DNA of 64,000 bases from Nocardia paucivorans NBRC 100373 (GCF_000308675.1 NZ_BAGE01000018.1:62001-126000); one strand, 5' to 3'; shown: positions 47,786-57,374, counted from the first letter of the stretch. Notes: generated by a model not told the origin, from the letters alone. Program-made: numbers and translations.

Positions 47786-48067
47786 GTGCAATCTCCGCTC
47801 GACCCCAAACGAACCGATGCTCCAGCCGAACTTGTGACACAGTTGCTCGACTACTTCAGCTCGATAACAGCGACCACACTGCGTCCGGACGACGACATAT
47901 TCGAACTCGGATTGGTGAATTCCCTTCGCGCGCTGGAGATCGTGGCCCATGTCGAGCGGACGTTCGGCCTCGAGGTCGATGTCGAGGATCTGGAACTGGA
48001 CAACTTCCGCACCGCCGCGCGAGTCGCCGCATTCGTGACGAAGAAACGGGAAGCTGCGGATCGTTGA
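47786..48067 (+). CDS. Stand-alone acyl carrier protein (FkbJ-like)
   Basis: The 93-residue carrier protein starts at GTG 47786. The helix 2 motif is DDIFELGLVNSLRALEIVAHVE, where the Ser of NSLRA is the phosphopantetheine site. It continues TFGLEVDVEDLELDNFRTAARVAAFV. With the FkbH-like, acyl-CoA dehydrogenase-like and 3-hydroxyacyl-CoA dehydrogenase-like genes of this operon it fits the dedicated carrier that holds glyceryl- and then hydroxymalonyl-ACP. It is the first gene of the cluster; only 107 bases separate it from the TetR gene. Confidence 0.88.
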   Translation: MQSPLDPKRTDAPAELVTQLLDYFSSITATTLRPDDDIFELGLVNSLRALEIVAHVERTFGLEVDVEDLELDNFRTAARVAAFVTKKREAADR

Positions 48068-49179
48068 CCGATATCGAGGATCTCATCGAGGCGGCGGGTA
48101 TCGCCGCGGCCGAGTGGGATCGGATCGGGTTGCCCGACGATATCGTCGGTGCGGCCGCCCGAGCCGGGCTGCTCGGTCTGGATCGTCCACGGGAGCGGGG
48201 TGGTCGCGGTCTCGACCCATACGAACTCGGGGAAAGCGCAGCCCGACTCGGGGCGGTGTGCACCTCCTTACGCAGCCTGCTCACCGTCGGTGGCATGGTG
48301 AGCGCGGCCGTGGACCGGTGGGCCACCCGCGCGCAACGAGCGCACTGGGTGCCGCGGCTGGCCACGGGAGAATTGATCGCCGGACTGGCCGCCACGGAGG
48401 CGGGTGCCGGCACCGACCTCGCCGGCGTCGAGACGGTCTTCGAGGACACCGGTACCGCGATTCGGGTGAACGGGCGCAAACTCTGGGTGAGTTTCGGTGC
48501 GGTGGCCGATGTGCTGCTGGTCCTCGGCCGGGCCGAGGGGGGCCTTCAGGCGGCGCTGGTGAGCACCGATCAACCCGGGGTGATCGTCGAGCCGGTAACC
48601 GATCAACTGGGCATGCGCGGGGCGCGAATCGCGCACATCACCTTCGATGGGGCACAGGTGCCCCGCGAACAACTCATCGCCCCGGCCGGTTTCGGTCTCA
48701 GTCACGTGGTGGGAACCGCACTGGACCACGGTCGGTACACCATCGCCTGGGGATGTGTGGGGATGGCGCGGGCCTGCCTACACGACGCGGCCCGGCACGC
48801 GGTGCGACGAACCCAGGGCGGTATCCGGTTGTCCGAGCACGAGAAGATCCGCGCGGGCCTGGGTCGCCACCGAGTCGCGGTGGATGCGGCGCAGGCGCTG
48901 TGCGAACGCGCAGCGCGCTATCGGGCGGCCGCGGATCCGGCGGCCATCATGGCCACCGTGGCCGCGAAATACGCGGCGGCCGAGACCGCTTCCGAGCTCG
49001 GCGCCTACGCGGTGCAAGTACTCGGCGCAGCCGGCTGTGCACCGGACAGCAGGGTGGGACGTTTCTTCCGGGACGCGAAGATCATGCAGATCATCGAAGG
49101 CTCCCGCGATGTCGCCGAGTTGCACCTCGGCGATCAGCTGCTCACCGAGGTGACACAGGAGAAGGGCGGAGAGTCGTGA
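48064..49179 (+). CDS. Acyl-CoA dehydrogenase-like oxidase (FkbI-like)
   Basis: The TTG at 48064 overlaps the ACP stop (TTGA), giving 371 residues. It is an acyl-CoA dehydrogenase fold: LDRPRERGGRGLDPYELGESAARLG, the flavin-binding ELIAGLAATEAGAGTDLAG, IRVNGRKLWVSFG, then QVLGAAGCAPDSRVGRFFRDAKIMQIIEGSRDVAELHLGDQLL. In methoxymalonyl and hydroxymalonyl pathways this family oxidises the ACP-bound glyceryl group together with the 3-hydroxyacyl-CoA dehydrogenase-like enzyme. The presence of that partner (57371) supports the role. Confidence 0.88.
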   Translation: MTDIEDLIEAAGIAAAEWDRIGLPDDIVGAAARAGLLGLDRPRERGGRGLDPYELGESAARLGAVCTSLRSLLTVGGMVSAAVDRWATRAQRAHWVPRLATGELIAGLAATEAGAGTDLAGVETVFEDTGTAIRVNGRKLWVSFGAVADVLLVLGRAEGGLQAALVSTDQPGVIVEPVTDQLGMRGARIAHITFDGAQVPREQLIAPAGFGLSHVVGTALDHGRYTIAWGCVGMARACLHDAARHAVRRTQGGIRLSEHEKIRAGLGRHRVAVDAAQALCERAARYRAAADPAAIMATVAAKYAAAETASELGAYAVQVLGAAGCAPDSRVGRFFRDAKIMQIIEGSRDVAELHLGDQLLTEVTQEKGGES

Positions 49180-50162
49180 TCGGGGTCGGGCCTGTGGCAA
49201 CGTGGTTTCCGGAGCGCACGCTCGAGGTGTCGGATCTGCCGGAACTCGGTGAGTTGCCGGCCGCGCGACGCGAACACGCGCTGTCTCTCGGGATCGATAC
49301 CGTGCGCTGCGCCCAGGGAGCGACGGAGACCGACCTCGCCGAGCGCGCCGCTCGCGAGGCCTTGCGCCGATCCGGGCTCGACGCCGCCGACCTGGACGCG
49401 CTACTGCTGGTGCAGGGGCGAGCGCCGCAGTATCTGCTTGCCTCCGAGGCAACCCGACTACAGCACGTGCTGGGCGCCGAACGCGCATTCGTCAGCGGAA
49501 TCGGCGAGCTGGGTTGTGTCTCGGTCTCGGCGGCATTGCGGCTCGCGGCTGCGCTGTTGCGTGGTGATACGCACTGTCGGACCGTGCTGGTGGTCGCCGC
49601 GGCGCGCACCCCGACCCGCGCCCGCTACCGCAGTCCCATGACCATCCTCGGCGACGGCGCCGCGGCCGTGCTGTTGACCACCGACAGCGCGGACTGCCGT
49701 TACGAACTCGTCGATATCGCCGTGCGCAGCGACGGTCGATACTCCGACCTGTTCCGCATCGACTACCGGGATGTCCCCAGCGAGCACTGGATCGAGGAGT
49801 GCGCCGACGAGCCGACCTACTCCTTCCGGCTCGCGGTGGAGAGCAGTAAACGTTTCACCGCGCTCAACGCTGAAGTACTGGCGCGCAACGGTTTGTCCGC
49901 CGCGGACATCTCGGCGGTGCTCATGCAAAACCTGTCCGTGGGGTCCTTGGCCTTCTGGGCCGAAGCCCTCGAACGGCGAATTCATCCCGCCTGCGCCGAG
50001 AACCTCGCCCGCTATGGGCATCTCGGCCCGGTGGACGTACTGATCAATCTGGACGATGCCGCAGCGACCCTCGCGCCCGGCGCCGCAGCCCTGCTGCTCA
50101 ACAGCAGTCCGGTGGCCGCGTGGAGCACGGCGGTGTTACGGAGAACGGATATGCGGGTATGA
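49176..50162 (+). CDS. KAS-III-like protein lacking the catalytic His
   Basis: The GTG at 49176 overlaps the upstream TGA; the product is 328 residues. It has the FabH-like thiolase fold: GIDTVRCAQGATETDLAERAAREALRRSGLDAADLDALLLVQG, the active-site Cys114 in GELGCVSVSAAL, and SPMTILGDGAAAVLLT. The segment equivalent to HQAN of FabH reads MQNL (Met250). The decarboxylative His is therefore missing, and Asn of the NTSAAS region reads INLDDAAAT. It is thus unlikely to be a normal condensing enzyme. KAS-III-like acyltransferases such as CerJ keep only acyl-transfer activity; a role moving the ACP-bound unit to the PKS is possible. Confidence 0.8.
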   Translation: MIGVGPVATWFPERTLEVSDLPELGELPAARREHALSLGIDTVRCAQGATETDLAERAAREALRRSGLDAADLDALLLVQGRAPQYLLASEATRLQHVLGAERAFVSGIGELGCVSVSAALRLAAALLRGDTHCRTVLVVAAARTPTRARYRSPMTILGDGAAAVLLTTDSADCRYELVDIAVRSDGRYSDLFRIDYRDVPSEHWIEECADEPTYSFRLAVESSKRFTALNAEVLARNGLSAADISAVLMQNLSVGSLAFWAEALERRIHPACAENLARYGHLGPVDVLINLDDAAATLAPGAAALLLNSSPVAAWSTAVLRRTDMRV

Positions 50163-51193
50163 CGGCGCAATCGACGACGGTGAAGTGTCTGGTCTGGGAT
50201 CTCGACGACACCGTATGGCCCGGCGTCGTGCTGGAGTCCGACGGCGGCGCTCCGAAACCAGAAGTACTGCGGACACTTCGGGCTCTCGACGAACGCGGTA
50301 TCCTGCATGCCGTCGCAAGCCGTGGTGAGCGTTCGGCCGCCGTCGAACATCTGCGTCGACACGGGATCGAGGACATGTTCTCCGCGGTCGAGGTGGGTTG
50401 GGGTCCCAAATCGGATGCCTTGCGGCGAATCGCCGAATCGCTGAACATCGGTCGCGACACCCTGGCCTTCGTCGACAACGACCCGGTCGAATTGGCCGAG
50501 GTGACGGCCGCCTACCCGGAGATACGGTGCTATTCGGTGGACCGGATACCCGACCTGGCCGATCTTCCGGAATTCACCCCCGAGACGACCACCCCCGAAG
50601 CCCGGCATCGTCGGTCCTACTACCGCGCCGAGCAGGCCCGTCGGGAGTGCGAGGCCGAGTTCACCGGCTCGAATGCGGAGTTCCTCGCCTCGCTGAATCT
50701 GGTCATGACCGTGCGAGAGGCCTCCGAGGAAGACCTTGCCCGGGCGCACGAGCTGACCGTGCGCACCCATCAGCTGAACACCACCGGAATCACCTTCGAC
50801 GCCGATGAACTGCGGAAACTATGCGCATCGCCCGACCACGAGGTGCTTGTCGCCTCGCTGAGTGATCGATTCGGCGGTTACGGCACGATCGGGTTGGCGG
50901 TCTCGGAGATCCGTGGCGGCGACTCGGTGTTGTTGTTGCTGCTCATGTCCTGTCGGGTGATGTCGCGCGGTGCCGGGACATCGCTCATTCGGGAAGTCGT
51001 GCGGCGGGCCCGTGCGGCGGGTCGACGGCCGACCGCGGAATTCGTGTCCACACCGCTCAATCGGGTCATGCTCGTGACCCTGAGATTCGCCGGTTTCGAG
51101 GTGATCGAATCCGATGGGGAACGAATCCTGTTGGCCTGCAATGTTCCACCCGAACGTATCGGCGGTACCGGCCATATCGAGGTGATCTCATGA
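50159..51193 (+). CDS. FkbH-like HAD protein (glyceryl-ACP formation)
   Basis: The ATG at 50159 overlaps the KAS stop, giving 344 residues. The N-terminal HAD phosphatase domain has KCLVWDLDDTVWPG (DxDxT, Asp14/Asp16), ILHAVASRGER and ALAF-type VDNDPVELAEV. The C-terminal part (about 180-340) is GNAT-like (NLVMTVREASEEDLARAHELTVRTHQLNTTG, VMSRGAGTSLIREVVRRA), as in all FkbH proteins. FkbH homologues load 1,3-bisphosphoglycerate as glyceryl onto a carrier protein and remove the phosphate. The next gene starts within its stop. Confidence 0.92.
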   Translation: MTAQSTTVKCLVWDLDDTVWPGVVLESDGGAPKPEVLRTLRALDERGILHAVASRGERSAAVEHLRRHGIEDMFSAVEVGWGPKSDALRRIAESLNIGRDTLAFVDNDPVELAEVTAAYPEIRCYSVDRIPDLADLPEFTPETTTPEARHRRSYYRAEQARRECEAEFTGSNAEFLASLNLVMTVREASEEDLARAHELTVRTHQLNTTGITFDADELRKLCASPDHEVLVASLSDRFGGYGTIGLAVSEIRGGDSVLLLLLMSCRVMSRGAGTSLIREVVRRARAAGRRPTAEFVSTPLNRVMLVTLRFAGFEVIESDGERILLACNVPPERIGGTGHIEVIS

Positions 51194-53034
51194 AATCCGA
51201 CCTTCTGGAAGGCATTCTCCACCAGGCCGAACGGGTACCCGAACGTATCGCGCTCGTGGTGGGCGATCGATCGCTCACCTACCGTGAACTCGATATCACG
51301 ACCGCGCGTCTGGCCCGCCGCCTGGTCTCCGCCGGGGTGCGCCCCGGACAGACCGTAGTGATATTCCAGCGTCAGAGCCTGGATACCGTGGTCGGAATGA
51401 TCGCCGCACTGCGTGCGGCCGCGGCCTGGTGCGTTATCGAACCCGGTCGTGCCGAGGGCACCCTGCGGTCGGTGGCGGAGGCGGTGACCTGCGGCGCGGT
51501 GCTCGTGAACGGGCGCGACCCCCTGACTCTCCCCGAGGATGTGGCCGAATCGACGGTGGGAGTCGCCCACGAACCGGTGGTACTCGATATCGGCGAGGAT
51601 GTCGAACCACCGGAGGTGGCATTGCCGGCGCAACCGCCCGAGCAGGCCCCCGCCTATGTCATCACCACCTCCGGCTCCACCGGAGAACCGAAGGCCGTCG
51701 TGGTCTCGCGAGCGAATCTCGCCACCCTCATCGGATCACGCGACTACCCGTACACCGACGGTGAGCTCGTGACCTTCTCGGCCATGCGCCTGATCTGGGA
51801 CGGATCGCTGATGGGGTTGGCCTGGGCGCTCGCCGTCGGCGGCACCGGCGTGCTCCCGGACGCGGCCTCGTTGCCCGATGCCACGGCGGTCGCCGAACTC
51901 GCCGTTCGCTGGAAGACATCACATCTCGTCGCGACCCCCTCGTACTACCGACTGCTGTTGCCGCGGCTGGCCGAACTCACATCGACGCTGCAGCTCGTGA
52001 CGCTCGCCGGGGAAGCGGTATCCCCTCGTCTCGTCGCCGAGCACCGCGAGATCCTGCCCACCACCCGATTGCACAACGAGTACGGTCCGACCGAGGCGAC
52101 CGTCACCTGTATCTACTACGTCGTACCCGAGACGCCCCTGAGTATCGTGCCGATCGGCACCCCGACCGACGGAACGATGGCCCATGTCCTCGACTCCCGG
52201 CTGCGGCCGGTCCGTCCCGGCACCCGCGGCGATCTGTACCTCGGTGGCGGGCAGGTCGCGGATGGCTATGCGGCCCGACCCGGATTGACCGCGACCCGGT
52301 TCGTGGCCGACCCGTTCTCGCCCGAGCCGGGTGCCCGCATGTACCTGACCGGCGACCTCGCCCGCGTCGACGCGCACGGTGATATCGAATTCCACGGCCG
52401 GACCGACAACCAGCTCAAGATCCGTGGTGTGCGCATCGAACGCGGGGCGGTCGAGATGGTGCTGGAAGGGCATCCGGCCATCCGCGAGGCAGTGGTACTG
52501 AACGCGACCGATGCCGACGGCTCGGCATACCTGGCGGCGTTCTGGATACCGGCGGACCCCGCCGCGCCGAAGCCCACCGCCGGCGCCCTGATCACCCACT
52601 GCGCCGAACGACTCGCGCCCGAATCGGTTCCGAGCCGGTTCGTGGCCATCGACACCCTGCCCATTGCGATGGGCAGCAGCAAACTCGACGAGGCGGCGCT
52701 GCGCGAACTACTGAGCTCATATCCGGAAGGGCACACGGCCCCGTCGCGGGACCGGTGGACCGAGACCGAGCGGGCGGTCGGCGAAATCTGGTCGCAGGTG
52801 CTCATGCACGACGAATTCGACCGTACGGATCGATTCCTGGACGTCGGCGGCAACTCGCATCGGGTGGTGGCACTGCATATGCGTCTGCAAGAGAAATGGC
52901 CGGGGGCGATATCGGTAGGGGCCTTGTTCGACCTCGACACCGTATCCGCGCAGGCCGCCGCACTCTTGTCCGAGCCATCGGCCGGATCCGAATCCGCGTC
53001 GGCAGATGACGCGCCGTTGGCTTTCGAGGTGTGA
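51190..53034 (+). CDS. NRPS adenylation-PCP didomain
   Basis: The 614-residue protein has an A domain (about 1-500) and a PCP (about 520-600). Core motifs include AYVITTSGSTGEPKAVVVSR (A3), NEYGPTEATV (A5), GDLYLGGGQVADGY (A6), YLTGDLARVD (A7), GRTDNQLKIRGVRIERGAVE (A8) and the C-terminal Lys in GSSKLDEAA. D235 is present (IWDGSL), so an amino acid is activated. My by-eye 10-residue code is D-G-M-V-T-A-E-V-T-K, close to the Tyr code DGTITAEVAK as I recall it. The PCP motif DVGGNSHRVVAL has its Ser. It likely supplies the starter amino acyl group for the KS that follows. Confidence 0.9.
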   Translation: MKSDLLEGILHQAERVPERIALVVGDRSLTYRELDITTARLARRLVSAGVRPGQTVVIFQRQSLDTVVGMIAALRAAAAWCVIEPGRAEGTLRSVAEAVTCGAVLVNGRDPLTLPEDVAESTVGVAHEPVVLDIGEDVEPPEVALPAQPPEQAPAYVITTSGSTGEPKAVVVSRANLATLIGSRDYPYTDGELVTFSAMRLIWDGSLMGLAWALAVGGTGVLPDAASLPDATAVAELAVRWKTSHLVATPSYYRLLLPRLAELTSTLQLVTLAGEAVSPRLVAEHREILPTTRLHNEYGPTEATVTCIYYVVPETPLSIVPIGTPTDGTMAHVLDSRLRPVRPGTRGDLYLGGGQVADGYAARPGLTATRFVADPFSPEPGARMYLTGDLARVDAHGDIEFHGRTDNQLKIRGVRIERGAVEMVLEGHPAIREAVVLNATDADGSAYLAAFWIPADPAAPKPTAGALITHCAERLAPESVPSRFVAIDTLPIAMGSSKLDEAALRELLSSYPEGHTAPSRDRWTETERAVGEIWSQVLMHDEFDRTDRFLDVGGNSHRVVALHMRLQEKWPGAISVGALFDLDTVSAQAAALLSEPSAGSESASADDAPLAFEV

Positions 53035-56000
53035 AGGGAATCGTGACCGTGAATACGACAGAAGATATTGCGATCATCGGCATCGGTGCCCGATTCCCCG
53101 ATGCGTCCGACCTCGACGAATTCCGCGCCAACCTCGCCGCCGGGCTGGATTCGATCGGGCCGATGCCCGCCGATCGCGCGGAGGCGACCTCGCTGGACCG
53201 GAGCGTCGACTATCTGCCCATGGGGCACCTGGCCGATATCCACACCTTCGACTACGCCTTCTTCGAGTTGTCCAAACGGGAGGCGTCCCTGATGGATCCG
53301 CAACAGCGGATCGCGCTCGAGTTGGCGTACCGGGCGATCGAGGACGCCGGGTACGCACCCGCCACGCTGCAACAGGCCACCACCGCGGTGGTTTTCAGCG
53401 CGCCGACGCCCGCGTATCACGCCATGGCGGTGGATCCCGGCCCGCTGAGCATGTTGGGCAATCTGCCGTTCGCCACATCCGCCCGTATTGCACACCTGTT
53501 GGACCTGACCGGCCCGTGCTACGCCGTCGACAGTGGCTGCAATGCCTCACTGATCGCCGTCCATCACGCCTGCCGCGAACTGTCCTGTGGCGCGGCCGAC
53601 TACGCCCTTGCCGGTGGGGTCAGCGTGCGTGCCAACGGTTCTCCCGAGTGGACAGCGCAAACCATGACGGAGCTCGCCTCCCCCAGTGGGCGATGCCGGG
53701 CGTTCGATGCGGACGCCGACGGTACGGTGGCCGGCGAGGGTGGCGCCGCGCTGCTGCTGACCACGCTCTCCCGTGCCCGGGCCGATCGCGCGCCGGTGTA
53801 CGCCGTTATTCGGGGTAGTGCGGTGCTGCACAACGGACGTTCCGCCGCGACCATCAGCACCCCCAGCGCGGCATCCCAGGCGCGGGTGATCGCCACGGCC
53901 TGGCGCACCGCGGGTGCGGACCCGAGTGATGCCGGATATCTGGAAGCACACGGGTCGGCCACCCGACTCGGGGACGCGGTGGAGCTGGAGGGGCTGCGCA
54001 TCGCTTTCGCCGGACGGTCACGGCCGTTGCCCATCGGGTCGGTCAAAACCAATATCGGGCATCTGGATCATGCCGCGGGCGTCGCCGGACTGGTCAAGGG
54101 TGTGTTGTCCGTGGCCGACGGTCGGTTGTACCCGTCGCTGCACTATCGGCGTCCCACGGGTGATTTCGATATGGCCGGCGCCGGGATCGAGGTGGTCACC
54201 GAGCTACGGCCGTGGCCGAGCGACAGCGGTCCGCGTCTGGCGGGGATCAGCTCGTACAGTCTCGGTGGTTCGAACGCCCACTGTGTGGTGCAGCAGGCTC
54301 CCGACGAACCCGCGGTGTCCGCTTCGCCTCGACCCGGTCGCCGGCTGGTCGGTGTTTCGGCGCGCACACCGGCGGCCCTGGCCGAGCTGTGCGACGACCT
54401 CGCCGCCGCCCTGCGCCGGAACCCGATGGATCTGGCGGATGTCGCCTTCACTCTCGGGCGAGGTCGCACCCACTTCGGGTATCGCATCGCGGTGCGCGCC
54501 GACAGCACCGACGGGCTCGCCGATGCGCTCACCGCACGAGCCGCCGATATCGATATCGAACAGCGGGCACCCGTTTCGCCGCGGGTGGCCCTGCTGCTCT
54601 CGCCCGGTGCGGCACCTGCCTGGGCCGAATCGTTCCCGCTACCCGCCGAACTGCCGGCAACAGGCGCTGTGGCCGATGTGCTCGCCGGGCAGATCGCGGT
54701 ACACGATCTGCTGCGCAGGTGCGGTATCGGTTTCGCCGCGGTCCTCAGTGGGGGAGCGTCACGGTACGTTTCGCGGTATCTGCTCGGATCGACCGACTCG
54801 GTTTCCGCCGAGGAATTGGCCGCCGCCGCGGACTCACCCGCCGTGGATCGGTCCCGGTTGGCCATAGCGGCACAGACCCTCTTGCGGGACGGACCGGTGG
54901 TCTTCGTCGATCCCGCTCCGGAGGGGACGCTGGGTCGGTATCTCGCCGAGGATCTGGCGGATCGAACCGATGCACAGGTCCTTTTCGGCACCGATGATCC
55001 CGACGGTTCGCTCGAGTTGCTCGGTCGCCTCTACGAGCGTGGCGTGGATATCGACTGGGCCCGGGTGGGGCCCGATGACGGCAGGCGGGTGCGGCTGCCG
55101 GGACATCCGCTGCACGGCACCCGGTGTTGGGTCGAACTACCCACCCAGGCGCGCCCCTCGGCCGCGTCCGGCCCCGCGGTCGAGTCCGCCCCCGCCCCGC
55201 GGCCGCCGGCGGAAGCGCCGCAGGACGCGAGCGAATGGTTGCGCACCGTACTGCGAGAACTGCTGCACTCCGAGACCGAGATCGGCCTCGAAGACGATTA
55301 TTTCGACCTCGGCGGCAATTCGATCATCGCCGTCCAGCTGGTCGAGCGAGTCGCCGACACCTACGGGTTCCGGCCCAAACTGCTCGATGTCTACGAGCGA
55401 CCCAAGGTCGCCGACTTCGCCGCACTGCTGCGCGGTGCGGCCGGGCCCGAACCATCCACCGTGGACGTACCGCCGATCACCCGAACCGACGAGTTGGTGA
55501 TGTCGCCCGGACAGGAGCGCATGTGGTTCCACCACCAACTCGTTCCGGATACGACCCTCTACAACTATCCGGTGGTCAACGTGCTGCGCGGACCCATCGA
55601 TATCGACGCCGTCAAAGGGACTTTCGAGGATTTCGCCGAGCGGCACGAGCCACTGCGCTACAACCTCGTCGAGGTCGACGGGAAACCGGTGGTTCGAGTC
55701 CGGCCGTCGCTCGGCGACTTCTTCCGTGTCGCCGATGTGTCCGATGAACCCGACCCCACCGCCGCCGCGCGCGAGTTGATTCGCGAAGCCGCGGCGCGGC
55801 CGTTCGATTTGGCGCGCGATCCGCTGGTCCGGGTTCTGGTGGTGACATTGGCGCCGGAGACACACGTGTTGCAGGTGACCTGTCACCACTGTGTCACCGA
55901 CGGCGCCACCCCCGGGATTCTCGCCCGTGAGATTCCCGAACTGTATGCCGCCCGACAGGAGGGCAGGCCCACCGTGCTCGAACCGCTGCCGGTCCGGTAC

Positions 56001-57374
56001 CGCGACTACGCGCGTTGGCATCGTGAACTGGTCGACACCGGGGCGCTCGACCACGAGCTCGAATACTGGGTGCATCTTCTGCGTGACGCGCCGAAGCTGC
56101 ACCTGCCCACCGACTTCCCACGGCCCGCGCGCAAGACGTTCGTCGGTGACCTGGCACCCTTCACGGTTCCGGGTGAGCTGCTGACTCGGGCCCGTGAGGT
56201 GGCGAAGCGGGAATCGGTCTCGCTGTTCGTCGTATTGCTGTCGGCCTTCTATCTCCTGCTTGCCCGCCGCAGCGGACAACGCGATCTCGTGATCGGCACG
56301 CCCACCACCGGCCGCACCCGCCGCGAGCTCGAAGGGCTCATCGGTTTCTTCAACAGCACGGTCGCCCTGCGCGCCAACTTGTCCGGCCCGGGCACACTGG
56401 GCGATCTCCTCACATTGGTACGCGCCACGGTGTTGGGCGCGTTGGAAAACCAGGAGATCCCCTTCGAGCGGGTGGTCCATGCCCTCGACGATCAGCGGGA
56501 TCTGTCCCGCACCCCGATATTCGACGTCCTGTACGTACACCAGGAGCTTCCCGGTATGGCGAATCCGATCGGGGGCGGGGAGCCGGAGTTCTTCGACCTC
56601 GAGCATTCGATACAGAACGCCTTCGGAGGATTGCCCGCCGGCACGGCGAAATTCGATCTCAGCCTGATCACCTACGACCGTAAGGATGGCCAGGACATGC
56701 TGGCGTGCTTCGAATACAGCGCCGAATTGTTCACCCGGCGCACCGCCGACAGTTTTGCGACGTCCTACCTCGACATCCTCACGGAGCTGGTGGAGTCGTC
56801 CCCCGACCGCTCCATCGACGAACTCGTCGTCGCACCCGTGATTTCGTCGCCGGGTTCCGTGGCGGTGTTCGAGGTTCCGACGGATCGGCCGCGTGGCACC
56901 GGTGCGGTGCGCTATACGCGCGCCACGGTGCACGAGCGGTTGGACACCGAGCCTGCCGATATGGCATTGCTCGGCGCCTGGGTGGCGTTGCTGTCCTGGT
57001 ATTCGGGTGCCGACGAGGTGGAGGTGGGCTTCGCGACCGGCGCCGCCCGGGTCGATCTCGCCGATGAGCCGAGCGGTGCCGAACTGATCGCGCGGGTCGC
57101 GCAGGTATCGGCCGTGCCGGCGCGCGAGAACGGTGATCGGGCGGTCCGCTACCGCGACACCCGGCCCACCACGGAGCTCGCACTCGACTGGTCGCGCGAC
57201 GGTACCGGCGCTGTCGTGGAAATCCGATACGCCACAGAGCTTTTCGACGAGAAGTCGGCCCGGGATATGCTCGCCGACCTGATCCGGCTGTGGCGCGGTC
57301 TGCTGGAGACGCCGAACGACCCGGTCCCGGATATCGCCCTGCGCTGCGTCGCCGGAGCGGAGGTGACCCGATGA
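53031..57374 (+). CDS. Hybrid PKS-NRPS: KS, relic AT, carrier, condensation domain, extra half C domain
   Basis: The product is 1,447 residues from GTG 53031 (GTG 53049 is an alternative). KS (about 10-430): Cys170 in VDSGCNASLIAV, His307 in EAHGSATRLGD and His344 in NIGHLDHAAG are intact, although DSGCNAS and GSAT deviate from DTACSSS and GTGT. Residues about 440-710 hold the KS-AT linker and the post-AT linker (YERGVDIDWARV, LPGHPLHGTRCW). The AT core between them is short, and the GHSxG site is replaced by VLSGGASRYV. The carrier (about 725-805) has GGNSI with Ser764. The C domain (about 820-1275) has MSPGQERMWF, HHCVTDG and RDLSRTPIFDVLYV. About 160 more residues resemble a second C-terminal lobe. 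Confidence 0.9.
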   Translation: MKGIVTVNTTEDIAIIGIGARFPDASDLDEFRANLAAGLDSIGPMPADRAEATSLDRSVDYLPMGHLADIHTFDYAFFELSKREASLMDPQQRIALELAYRAIEDAGYAPATLQQATTAVVFSAPTPAYHAMAVDPGPLSMLGNLPFATSARIAHLLDLTGPCYAVDSGCNASLIAVHHACRELSCGAADYALAGGVSVRANGSPEWTAQTMTELASPSGRCRAFDADADGTVAGEGGAALLLTTLSRARADRAPVYAVIRGSAVLHNGRSAATISTPSAASQARVIATAWRTAGADPSDAGYLEAHGSATRLGDAVELEGLRIAFAGRSRPLPIGSVKTNIGHLDHAAGVAGLVKGVLSVADGRLYPSLHYRRPTGDFDMAGAGIEVVTELRPWPSDSGPRLAGISSYSLGGSNAHCVVQQAPDEPAVSASPRPGRRLVGVSARTPAALAELCDDLAAALRRNPMDLADVAFTLGRGRTHFGYRIAVRADSTDGLADALTARAADIDIEQRAPVSPRVALLLSPGAAPAWAESFPLPAELPATGAVADVLAGQIAVHDLLRRCGIGFAAVLSGGASRYVSRYLLGSTDSVSAEELAAAADSPAVDRSRLAIAAQTLLRDGPVVFVDPAPEGTLGRYLAEDLADRTDAQVLFGTDDPDGSLELLGRLYERGVDIDWARVGPDDGRRVRLPGHPLHGTRCWVELPTQARPSAASGPAVESAPAPRPPAEAPQDASEWLRTVLRELLHSETEIGLEDDYFDLGGNSIIAVQLVERVADTYGFRPKLLDVYERPKVADFAALLRGAAGPEPSTVDVPPITRTDELVMSPGQERMWFHHQLVPDTTLYNYPVVNVLRGPIDIDAVKGTFEDFAERHEPLRYNLVEVDGKPVVRVRPSLGDFFRVADVSDEPDPTAAARELIREAAARPFDLARDPLVRVLVVTLAPETHVLQVTCHHCVTDGATPGILAREIPELYAARQEGRPTVLEPLPVRYRDYARWHRELVDTGALDHELEYWVHLLRDAPKLHLPTDFPRPARKTFVGDLAPFTVPGELLTRAREVAKRESVSLFVVLLSAFYLLLARRSGQRDLVIGTPTTGRTRRELEGLIGFFNSTVALRANLSGPGTLGDLLTLVRATVLGALENQEIPFERVVHALDDQRDLSRTPIFDVLYVHQELPGMANPIGGGEPEFFDLEHSIQNAFGGLPAGTAKFDLSLITYDRKDGQDMLACFEYSAELFTRRTADSFATSYLDILTELVESSPDRSIDELVVAPVISSPGSVAVFEVPTDRPRGTGAVRYTRATVHERLDTEPADMALLGAWVALLSWYSGADEVEVGFATGAARVDLADEPSGAELIARVAQVSAVPARENGDRAVRYRDTRPTTELALDWSRDGTGAVVEIRYATELFDEKSARDMLADLIRLWRGLLETPNDPVPDIALRCVAGAEVTR

